Source: Lichenostomus cassidix
Taxonomy: Eukaryota; Chordata; Aves; Passeriformes; Meliphagidae
Length of the DNA stretch: 64,000 bases
Direction of reading: 5' to 3'
Assembly (NCBI GenBank): GCA_008360975.2
Contig: CM039196.1
Location: 4,030,001 to 4,094,000 of the forward strand
The first letter of the stretch is position 1. Each line of letters starts with the position of its first letter. Position numbers and translations under genes: made by a program. Below the pieces are notes generated by a model that was given only the letters and a program-made list of their open reading frames with translations, was not told where the DNA came from and made no database searches. This document shows positions 47,162-58,100 of the stretch, one piece after another.

Positions 47162-47359
47162 CAGTTTCCTTCTTGCTGTGTCCATAAATGTGATTTTGGA
47201 GCTGTTTCTCTCTGGTTCTCAGTTCTGTCTTGGAAACACCCTGGAGGTGTGCTCACCTTGAAATACATTAATTTATTGTGGTTTGATGCTCCTCTCCCTG
47301 TAACTTATGGACCGTCACATTCCAGGACCATCCTTCTCTTTCCTAGAAATTGAATAAAT
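47162..47359. repeat. Dispersed 200-bp duplicate, copy B
   Basis: Second copy of the 45372-45577 sequence, 1.8 kb away in direct orientation. Confidence 0.85.
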
Positions 47360-47540
47360 CTGCCCTGCCATATTTCCACAATTTTTACATCTGGATTTTA
47401 GTTTTCCAGCTGGAAATCCTGCACTCTGTCAGCTAGGGAATGCTCTGGAGCAGATGAAGGTTTGCTATGGAGTTTATTAGTAATTGATGTTTCCTAATAA
47501 GCCATCCTGTTCTGCAATTAATTAAGGAGCTGCAGTATAT

Positions 47541-48640
47541 CTAAGCATGAAGAAAACTCGGGCATTTATATCTAAAACCCAACAACTGAGAGAGTGGGCA
47601 GTTCAGTGTCTGTGCTCTGGCCTGATAGGATTTGAGCTGGATTTTACAGATTTCCCAAGGGAGGTGGAACTGCTGCTGCTTTCCTCACCCATCCAGCGTG
47701 TCTGGGGTGCACAGAGTTTTGGGCAACAGAGTTTTGTGAAACAAGCTGAGACTGCAAAAGGATCCTTCCTATGAGTTAAAAACCCTATAAAGAAGTGTTT
47801 TATGCCCTAAGTCAGGTGCAGAACCTGATTTAGAGCTGTAACCTGGGAGTGCTGGTGCAAATTGGGAATTCTGGGGTGGGAAATGTCTGCCTAACCTGGG
47901 TGCATCTAAGCATGAAGAAAACTCTGGCACTTAAACCTAAAACCCAATGACTGAGAGTGTGAGCAGATCAGTGTCTGTGCTCTGACAGGATCTGAGCTGG
48001 ATTTTACATGGTCCTAAATTTCCCAGGGGAGGTGGAACTGCTGCTGCTTTCCTCACTCATCCAGTGTTTCTAGGATGCACAGAGTTTTGGGCAATATCTG
48101 TGTGTGTGAAACAAGCTGAGACTGCGAAAGGATCCTTCCCACGAGTTAAAATTGCTATAAAGAAGTGTTTTATGCTCTAAGTCAGGTGCACAACCTGATT
48201 TAGAACTGTAACCTGGGATCACTGGTGCGAATTGGGAATTCTGGGGTGGGAAGTGTCTGCCTAACCTGGGTAAATCTAAGCATGAAGAAAACTCTGGCAC
48301 TTATATCTAAAACTCAGCAACTGAGAGAGTGAGCAGTTCAGTGTCTGTGCTCTGGCCTGACAGGATTTGAGTTGGATTTTACATGATCCTAAATTTCCCA
48401 AGGGAGGTGGATTTGCTGCTGCTTTCCTCACCCATCCAGCATGTCTGGGGTGTACAGAGTTTTGGACAACAGAGTTTTGTGAAACAACCTGAGGCAGCAC
48501 AGGGGTCCTTCCTATGAGTTAGAAACCCTATAAAGAAGTGTTTTATGCCCTAAGTTAGGTGCAGAACCTGATTTGGAGCTGAAACCTGGGAGTGCTGGTG
48601 CGAATTAGGAATTCTGGGGTGGCAAGCATCTGCCTAACCT
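47541..48640. repeat. 367-bp tandem repeat, 3 copies
   Basis: Copies start with CTAAGCATGAAGAAAACT at 47541, 47906 and 48276 (spacings 365 and 370) and end at GTCTGCCTAACCTGGG. They differ by scattered substitutions and small indels. No known transposon family is recognised in the unit. Confidence 0.93.
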
Positions 48641-48719
48641 GGGCTGGGCTCTCTGGCACCCACCCAAAACCCAAACCGCTCACATCAACCCGACAGGGCA
48701 TTGTTTTATCCAACCTGAC

Positions 48720-49680
48720 AGGGTGAACGGAGCTCTTTTGGGCCGAGATTCCCTACCTGCCTCCTTGTGCCCAAGCGGGATTTCCCGGGGGGCAGGTGGG
48801 CAGCTCAGCCCGCAGGTCTCGGCGCTGCCGGCGCGGCCGCCGAGGGAAGGGGGGAGAACCTCCCGTGGGCACAAGAAAGAGTTGCTAAGAACAAATCTCT
48901 ATTGTTCCCCGTCATCTTGAAATGAGTGTCAAAGTAGGCAGGGGGGCTTTGACCGTTAACCGCACAATTTAGCCGGCCCCTTGTGTCCGGCAGCCCCCTC
49001 CGCCTTGGAGCTCCTGGGATGAGAAAAGGCGGCCTCAGCCCCTTCTAAATGGGCCAACTCTTCTCCTTTGTGCGCAGACTGCCCAGTGTGAAATCCGCGG
49101 CGACGTTAAATGTTTTCTAATGAATAATTACTGAAAGGAAATGGAGGAATATATGTGTCATGGATTGTAGCGCGTTAAAAAAATGTTTTTTTTTTTTCCC
49201 TCTCCCGGGCACAAAAAATGTTGTCCTTCAGCAGCGCCGCGATTGTTTCGGGGAGCCTTTTGTGGGGGTTTGGGTTCTCAATGGATTATCTGTGAGCGCT
49301 CGCTTTTCCAATGGGAATCAAAAGGGTCCTTTGGCAAACTAATGTTTTTCAAAATGGCAGCCATGAAGCCCATTTAGTATTTAAAGTTTGGGGGTTTTAA
49401 AGAAATGTTTGAACTCGGGAGATTTTCTCACTTTTTTTTTTCCTTTTCTTTTGATTTATGAAAGTGAAGTGGTTCACCTCGACCTCTCCTCTATTGAGAA
49501 AGACAGACAGTCACCCTTTAACAAGTCTATAGCAGACCATGCCCTGGAGACAGACAAGAGGCCTTAAGAACTCTTGGCGTTTCCCTGGGCTGTTGATTAA
49601 CCTTAAAACCCTCTTATTCTGTATTCTTTTGAAAAGAAATTAGGTTACAATGTGTAAATTTTTCCACAGTATAATTGTAT
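48720..49680. promoter_or_regulatory. Candidate regulatory block with small CpG cluster
   Basis: A short CpG-dense part (about 48770-49010, with CGGCGCGGCCGCCG) followed by repeat-free sequence with TTTGACCGTTAACCGCAC, GAATAATTACTGAAAGG and TTTAACAAGTCTATAGC. No exon recognised. It may be a conserved enhancer or a promoter of an unannotated transcript; this rests on composition alone. Confidence 0.35.
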
Positions 49681-50559
49681 TTATGAATTCTCCTGCCTGG
49701 AGGAGCGTGTACAGTAGTGCCAAACAGCCCAAGTGCCTCTCTGCACACCCCAAATATCCTTTTTTCCTTGGCTGCTGCATTCCCAAACATGGTCCATGTC
49801 CAGCATTCCAGCTCTGTCAGAAATCTGAAAGAGGTTTCCAGAGATCTGTGAAAAGTCTCAGTGAAATATCTGAAAATCATCTTGTTTTGTTGGCTTTGCT
49901 GGGATGGGATGAGCATAACTTGGTCCTGTGGTGGAATCTGCTCTGCCTTAATCCCTTTTTTATGGGGTTCTCATTTATCTGCAAACTAAGCCAAGCAGAT
50001 GAATTCTCAGGAGCCACACCAAGGTTTCTTCATGAGGGGAAAATTCCCATCACCCTGGGCTGGCTGCTCTTCTTGGGTGGGGATGTGTCACCCCAAGTCC
50101 TGCTGCCAAGCTGTGACACTCTGGATTTTCCTCGGGGACAATGGGATGAGCCCTGACTGCTCCTGGAGCAGACACGGGGCAGCCCTGCAGTCCTGACCCC
50201 GAGGTCACTGCTGGAGGAAGATCCAGCACTGCTGGGAGGTGTCCTTGCTCCCCTGCTGACCCTGCCAAGTGCCTCTGGCTGAACATCTTCCTTTTCCACT
50301 CCTCCTGAGGGCTGAGGGTGGAGCAGAGCCCGAGGGGTTCCTTGTTGTGATCCCTGCAGCCCAGGGCTCTTAATGAGCGAATTCCTGGAGCACACGAGGG
50401 GAGCAGGATGGGTCAGGGAGCTGCTGCCTCTTGGGGTAAATGAGTATTTCCAAAACAGAGCTCCCACGTTCTTCAGGGAGTGTGTGTTAGCAGTGCTGCT
50501 CTGAGCTCAGCTGTGCTGGGCAAGCCTGACACTCTCTGTTAAACTTCCCATCTATTTTA

Positions 50560-50625
50560 AATTTCGAGCCTAAATTTTAAATTTTTTATTTAAATTTTTT
50601 TTAAATTTTAAATTTTAAATTTTTT
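50560..50625. repeat. AAATTT low-complexity patch
   Basis: About 65 bp of TTTTAAATT variants. Confidence 0.85.
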
Positions 50626-50754
50626 GTCTCATGACTCTTTTGAACCAGTTGACTCCACGGATGTTCACTTACTGCACCTTCCCTTTCCTTTTATTTGCTT
50701 TTATCTCAGGGGTGTAACTACAGAAAACAGGCAAAAAAAAAAAAAAATTTGGTT

Positions 50755-50935
50755 TTGCAGAAATTTCCAGGACCCTAGGGAAGGGCTGGAGCTGTGTCAG
50801 AAGGGTTTGGACATCAGGATATTAGGATATTTGGATATCAGGAAAAGGTTTTTCCCCCAGAGGATGGTGGGGCACTGAATAGGCTCCCCAGGGAATGGTC
50901 ACAGCCCCAAGGCTGTTGGAGAGTTTGGGAAGGAG
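50755..50935 (+). mobile_element. CR1-like fragment
   Basis: GGATATCAGGAAAAGGTTTT, CCCCCAGAGGATGGTGGGGC and AGGCTCCCCAGGGAATGGTC are typical of the CR1 region upstream of the 3' tail, in sense. Confidence 0.7.
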
Positions 50936-50939
50936 AAGT

Positions 50940-53027
50940 TTTTGCAGAGATCAGAACACAAATGTGCTCTGGGTGGGAAGAATTAAGTTTCTGTTACCAA
51001 AACCTGATTTTCTTGGGAAACAGAGAGGTGTAAACAACCTGGCTGTTTAGCAGGTGTTTTTCCCACTTCTCTGTGAAAATGTGCTTTATTGAGGGTTTTT
51101 TATTTTAAATTTTGAATGGATTTGTTCATCACCAGTGACTATTAGCTGAGGAGAAGTCAGAAATGCCTCTGCCTGGCTCACACTCTGAGCCACGAGGGAA
51201 GAGATCCAATTCCTGCATGTGGCTGTCAGACCAAGGGATCCTGTGGCACAGGAAGGGCTCTTCCATTCCTGGAGAACCTGATCCTGCCCCGAGTCACCCA
51301 GCGAGGTGGGAAACTCCTTAAATACAGAGCTCTTGATCCATGGGAGCATCACCCGGAGGATGGAGAGGTCTCTTGCTGCTGCTCGTGGATCAGTCATTTT
51401 CCAAACGGATGGGTTTTATCCTGTTGGAAATTGTTTGGGGAAATGTCTGTTGTTGTTGTCTTTGGCAGCTGGGCAGAGGCAGGAAGAGCTGGCACCAAGT
51501 GGGAGTCGGTGTCCAGCAGGAAAGTCATTTTTGAGGGGAGAAAACTGCCTGTTGCGTATGAAAAAAAAAGGAAAATCCACGGAAATTGCGCCTTAAACCG
51601 AGTTTTGCAGTGACCTCTAGTGGGAAGGGGCTGAGGAGCCTGGCCAGGAATATTTTGTACCTGGATTTGCCCAAATTACCCACCAGGAAGGTCAGAACCC
51701 ATCGGTTCATCCCTGGGTGTTTGGGTGAGAGGCAGAACCTCCCCGAGCTGCTATCTGCAGCTCCCTGGGCTCGGTGCTGACAGCTCTTGGATAATTCATT
51801 AAAGCAGGAGGATGGAGCATCCCTGCCCGAGGAGGGAGCAGCAAACAGCCTGACACACGATCCAGGGTGTCTGTGAGCCTCAGTTCCAGCCCTGGGAACA
51901 ATCTGTGGAAGCAGCACGGGCTGGACGAGGAGGTGAGGGGAGGGTGGAGGTGAAGTAGGACTCAGGTGTGACACAAAACCACCTTTGCAGGGAGGTGGAA
52001 GGGAAATCCGGCAGCTCCGGGGTGGTTTGGGGGTGTGGAGGATCCTTGAGGAGATTTTCTGCTGTTGTGGGTGGAATTGGTGATCCAATAAAGCTGGGTC
52101 TGCTGGGTTGAAGCTTTTGGTGCATTTTCCTGCATGGGTGGGAGCTCTGAGGCTTCCAGGTGAACTTGTGCCCACCTGAGGCTCTCACCTGCATGGTTTG
52201 GGCTTTTCCAGTGTTCCCAAAATAGCTGTGACCTCACAGGTGATCCTCCTCCCCCCATACCTTCATCTCATCTGTTCTGTGACATTAAACCAAAGTAGCA
52301 TCAATTGAAAAATGAAGTTTTGATCCTCCAGTGAAGATAAGTAATCATTTTGCGAAGTTTCTTTATTTCTATATTTTTTTAAAGTCGTTTTCTTGACAGA
52401 TCTCGCTTCAAACTGGTACAAACTTTGTCAGAGAGATCAGCCTGCTCTGTCTGACCCTTTCTCAGGAGCTGCAGAGCTCGGGGATTTGTGTTGTGATCCC
52501 ACAGAGCTCCTTGCAGTTTCCCTGTTGACAGACAAATCCCTGTGGGAAAAGCAAAACCCTTCATTGTAGTGAGGGAGAGGTTTTCTGATGGAGCTCGTGT
52601 CTTCAGGCGAGAAAGAAACCTCCTGACTCCTGAGTGGTGAGGAAAAGAGAATAATCCTTTAAAAAAGCAGTGTCTTGCTGGGGTCACACACACTGATCAG
52701 TCCTGGGGCATCTCTTATTCAGGGAAGCACAAAACTTGGGGTGAACTTCCAGAAATGGGTGGGGAGAGGCCAGTAAAGGGTGCTGGGATCATAAAATGAT
52801 CAGCAACAGCAAAATGCTGAGAAAATCTGGGCACAAAATGGCTCAGAAAAGAGTTTAGGAGTTTTGTCTGGTGTCGATTATCCATTAACACACACGTGAG
52901 AGGAGTGGGTTAGGGAAACCTGAGCAGGTGGATGCCAAGGGGGAGTCAGGCTGATCCTTCCCTGCTTCCCAGCTGGGAGGGAAGGGAAAAGTGTCTTGTC
53001 CTGAGAGCTCTGTCAGGAGGAAAATCC

Positions 53028-53068
<41 letters not shown>

Positions 53069-55031
53069 TCTTTTCTCTCTCCCCTTTCCATATTCCTCCC
53101 TGCACAGGCAGTGGGGAATGTTGGTTTGAGAAGTAAAATCTTCCTTTATTTTGTCTTCCAAAAGGATGGAGTCTGAGCTAAGGACAGGCACAACAAATGG
53201 ATAAAAGGAGAAAGGGATATTCATATCAAAAGGAAAAAGTGTTGGGAATTTTCTGACAGAATGGAGAAGTGATCACAGTCAGGTCATGCCCTGGCTGAGG
53301 AAAAATGAAGAATTCTATATCCTGCCAGCCCAGGGCTGGGACAGTCAGCAAAGCAAAAATGTAATTCCTTGTGTGTGAAGCGAGTTCAGGTCTGATTTAT
53401 TTACTTTTATTTAAATAACCTGCTTTCAGGGGATCTTTCTCTCTGGAGTGTCGTGGCTGTGTTGCTGCTGAATATCAATCTCAAAGCTCTGCTCGTTCTC
53501 AAAGAGATAAACATAAAGAACAGGCTGGACTAAAATGAAGTTAACATTAAAACTCCTGTTCAAGAGCTGATTTTTCTGAGCTTGCCTCAGTCATAAAGGA
53601 AATTGTGTGGCTGGCTCCTTTGCTCTTCATTTTATGCAATTCTGTTCCCAAATCCACCAAGCCACATCCCAAAAACCTCCCTCCACAGTCAGGGCTTGCC
53701 AGAGCTCAGCAGGAATATTCTATTTTGTGCCTATTTCCGATTTGTAAAGCTTCTGCTTTAGAAAAATCAAAATTGAGTAAAAAACGGGAGGAGAACCTAA
53801 CGTGGCTCTGCACAAACCATCCTTTTAGTGCTTGTTGAAAACCTCACACACAACCACAAGCTCCCCTTGAGCAGTGGAGCAGCAAGATGGGACAAGCCAA
53901 TGTCCCCAAGGGCAGCAGGAGAGCAGCAAAGGTGCTGGGCTGGCAATCACAGCCTGGAGCCTCCTCAGCCACGTCCACTCCCCTGATTTTCCAAGCCTGG
54001 AACCCTCCAAGGCAGCTCACTGCAAGGGAATTCACTCTAAGGTAAGCTGCTCCGACTGTACTGGCTGAATTTCTGCCCATTTGTGCATTAGGATAGAAAT
54101 TTATCTCTGAACTGGGTAATCCTGGTGTCTGTAAAAGCAAACCAAAAGGAAACCCTGAAAACCCTGTTTTAGCACAATATCACCATAGAATATGTGTGAT
54201 GTAGACAAATCCATGTGGAATATGTAGACAAAAAGAAATGTTTTTCTATTTTCTAGCATGAAATTTGCAGCTTTGTTTAAGCAAATAAAAAGCTCAGTTT
54301 ATCCTTACAGCCTGGGAATAGAGCTTGACCCTCAGCAGTGAGAATTTCCCAGCTAAAGTCAACTTCCACCATAAAAAATCAGAAGTGCAGGGTGCAAGAG
54401 GATTCTCTTTTGTCTGGGACACCCTTTTTTGCATCTCTTAGCCTTTGGAGAAGGAGGGGAGAAGCTGGGAAGGGTTTAACCATCCCCAAATTGCTCTTTG
54501 ATCAGTTTTATCAGCAGTGTCTCTCGCTGGTGTGTGGGGACATCTGCTGCCAGCACTGAAAGCTGATTTTTAGCTGCTGCTGGGAAGCACTGGGAATAAT
54601 TTTATTGTGCAGAGTGGTGCTGTGGGATAAATCTTTTTTTGCCTCCAAGTCAAGCCCCTTGCAGCGTTTTCCAGGGATTCTCTATTTTCATGTATAAAGG
54701 ACTTGCAGGTGGTGTGGAACTAAGGGTACATCTGGTGTGTTTGGAAAATGCTGTCTAGACCCAGTTATTGAGTGTTCAGATCCAGACTGCACCTCCAGGG
54801 CTGGGTTTGTCTCAGTTTTTATGTCACTGAGGGCTCTGCAATCCAGGATCTTCCAGGATCACAGCAGTGAGTCTCAGACATCTGGACTGCAAAGATGGTG
54901 TGGAATTGCCATCCTTGGACAAGCTGCAATAACAATCTCTTGGCATTACCTGCTCCAGGCTGAATTTTACCCCTGGGAAGGGTTCTCTCTGCCCCCTCCT
55001 AACTCTGCACCCTCCAACTTTTGTGCTGCAG
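50940..55031. other. Intergenic sequence upstream of MYO1H
   Basis: Unique sequence with an ATT trinucleotide repeat at 53028-53067. A TATA-like TATAAA occurs at 54693-54698. No upstream MYO1H exon could be identified; a 5' exon may lie here or further left. Confidence 0.5.
53028..53067. repeat. ATT trinucleotide microsatellite
   Basis: About 13 uninterrupted ATT units. Confidence 0.95.
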
Positions 55032-55190
55032 AAGGAAGAGGTGGACGAGAACGGCGAGGCCAACATGGAAGGGGCTCTGATCGCCCGGGACAAGGTCGGG
55101 GTGCAGGACTTTGTCCTCCTGGATTCCCACACCAGCGAGGCTGCTTTCCTCAACAACCTCAGGAAACGTTACCAGGAGAACCTCATCTAT
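55032..55190 (+). CDS. MYO1H: MYO1H exon with start codon and open upstream frame
   Basis: The acceptor GTGCTGCAG at 55023-55031 is followed by 33 bases in frame with the ATG at 55065 ([11 protein letters not shown]), then [20 protein letters not shown]. The ATG has A at -3 and G at +4, a good context. Human MYO1H is described as starting at this MEGAL. In the related MYO1C an alternative 5' exon adds residues before the same conserved start, so an extended form is possible here. Confidence 0.9.
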
Positions 55191-58100
55191 GTGAGTGCTG
55201 CTGCTGGGATGTCCCCAAGGTGGCCTTGCTGCTCAGGGCCAGGGGGGAGAGCTGAGTGTCCTCTGTGTATCTGACAATGAGGTGTTGGTAGTATCCTGCA
55301 GAGCAATGGCCCAGGAGTAATTTATCTACTTTGGCTAATGAAAATAATAATTAAATAAGTCTTAGCTTGCTCAGAGCTGCCTTGCAAAACTTTGAAGGTT
55401 GTGCAGTAAATAGGAAGGGAATGGGAAAGGGAGAATTGTGATTGAAGTCAGGAAAAGATTTGTCTGGGAAGGGCTGAGGATTTAATTGTATATTGTTTTA
55501 ATTTTAGTAGGAAAAGGGTCCTGGAAGTACCAAGAGATCCCAAATCCTTACATTCAAAATGTCAAGCTCTGAGCTTGCTCTCATGTTTCAGCTTTACTCA
55601 TAACCAGGAAGATTTTGGGAGAAGTTTGGCATTGGTTTGGGAAGAATTCTGGTCGGTTGGTTTGGTTCTCTCATAACAAGCTCTGTACCAACTCTGTAAT
55701 TTATTTGTGGATAATGCCCTGCAGTTCTTGGCCCCTCCTTTGGGATTTTATGGTGGAGCAGATGTCCCACCAGGCTCTCTCTCCCTGCAGACCTACATTG
55801 GCTCCCTGCTGGTGTCTGTGAACCCCTACCAAGAGCTGGACATTTACACCGTGGCTCAGATGCAGCTTTATCGGGGTGTGAATTTCTTCGAGCTGCCCCC
55901 ACACCTGTGAGTGTCCCCATGGGATCTCCGTGAGTATGGCTGCTTTGGGATTTCCCTGCAATGCTGTGCTGGCACCACGAGGGTGTCCACAGTCACCAGC
56001 TCTGGTTTTTATTGTCAGGCTCAAGTTTTGAGCCCAGCTTTCCCAGTGAGTGTCCCTGCCCATGGTATGGGGTTGGAATGAAATGATCTCTAAAACCCTT
56101 TCCAATCCATTTCAGGATTCTGTGATCCTCTCCAGTACTTATAATGCAAAACCAGGAGTCAACACTCCTGGAAAAACCCTTTGCTATTCCTCCTCCTGTG
56201 CCATTCCTAATGGATATTTCCCTTCCAAATGCCTCCTCTGCCCATCCCAGCTACGCCATAGCTGACAACGCCTACAGGGTGATGTGCAATGAGTACAACA
56301 ACCACTTCATCCTCATCTCTGGGGAGAGTGGGGCTGGAAAAACAGAGGCATCCAAGAAGATCCTGCAGTACTACGCAGTGACCTGTCCCACCACGGAGCA
56401 GCTGCAGACTGTCAGGGATCGACTCCTGCTCTCCAACCCTGTCCTCGAGGTGAGAAACTGAAGGGAAATGCAGAAGGGTTGGAATTGGTGGCCAATTCCA
56501 GGGTTTGCTCAAGGATTCCCTGCAAATCTGAAGCCCTGAGCAGGAATGGCCAATGTTGGCACAGCCTCTGAAAGGATATTTGGGATTTAGTATCATTTAG
56601 TGTTCGGAAATTTAAATTTGGGGGTTCAGTTTGAGGATGGCTGAAAAAAAATACAAGAAAATACAGGAAAACTGCACCGTGCAGCAGTTCCTTGGGGCCT
56701 CAGTTATAGGTTAGACAAGAAAAAGCAATAATTGGTTTAGCCAAATTCCACTTTAAAGGTATGGCATTTCATTGGTTTGTATTTCTTTCATCCCACTAAA
56801 TTCACTGGGATTCGGCTGAAGCAGCAAATCTTTGCTACTGGAACTTGGTCCTGTCGTGGGTGTGAGGCTCTCAGTGAGGTGAGAAGTGACTTTCCCTCTC
56901 TGTTCATCCCCAGGCTTTTGGGAATGCAAAAACCCTGCGCAACGACAACTCCAGCAGATTTGGGAAGTACATGGACATCCAGTTTGATTTTAAGGTGAGA
57001 ACAAACTCACTGGAGCGCTGGGAAAAGGAGCTGCACCTGAGAAACCTCCTGCAGGCTGAGCAGGCAGCCCAGGATTTATTAGTTCTTGCACTGCACATTG
57101 CTGACCCTGTTTTTACAGACCTTGCATTTTGCTGGGTAAGGTCACTGGTTATCCATCCTGGAAGCTTCCAGCATTGCTGGCACTGCTGGCAGTGCTCCAT
57201 GGAAAGCTGCTGGAGAGTTTTAAAGCTCAAGTTACTTTTACAGGACGGCAAATCCTTGTGCTGTTGGGGGATGCTCACCCTTAAACAAAAGGTGGCAGAT
57301 AAATGAGAGCAAAACTGGGATTTTCCTGAGCCTTTCCTTCATTCCTAGGAGCAAAGAAACAGCAATCACAGGGATGGTTGGTATTTTTGGCGTTGATCTG
57401 CCCTGCTCTGTTCTGCCAGGGAGCTCCAGTGGGAGGGCACATCCTCAGCTACCTGATTGAGAAATCCCGAGTCGTCCACCAGAACCACGGAGAGAGGAAT
57501 TTCCACATTTTCTACCAGCTGCTGGAGGGTGGAGACAAGGATCTGCTCTGCTGGCTGGGGCTGGAGCGCAACCCCCAGAAGTACACGTACCTCATCCAGG
57601 TCAGTGGGGGCTGGAGTAGCTCTGTGGCTCCATCAGCAACTGGAGGGATGGAAAAATGCAGCTTGGGCAGGAGATATCCTTACCCTAGAAATACCCTAGA
57701 AATAAAGTTCAAGCTGTGCACGACTTCAGCCAATTTGTGGTGATGCTCTCCACACTCAGGGCTTTGATTTATTTGGGGTTTCCAGTATAAACTGAAAGAT
57801 TTGATCAAAGGAACCATGTTCAGGGTTAATAACAGTGAAAAAAACTCCCTGAGGAAACTGGAAATTAAAGCAGCGTGCCTAGAAGTATCTGTGTTTGCTG
57901 ATAATAAAGTTCTTTGCCGATTAATTGTATTAATTCATCTTTGTTTTACTGCCTAGGGTCGATGTGCCAAAGTGTTTTCTATCAATGACAAGAATGACTG
58001 GAAAATAGTGAGGAAAGCTTTTTCCATCATTGACTTCACTGAGAAAGATATCGAGGTACTCCTTGTGAAAAGGGACTGAGCAAAGGGGTTTCAGAGAGGA

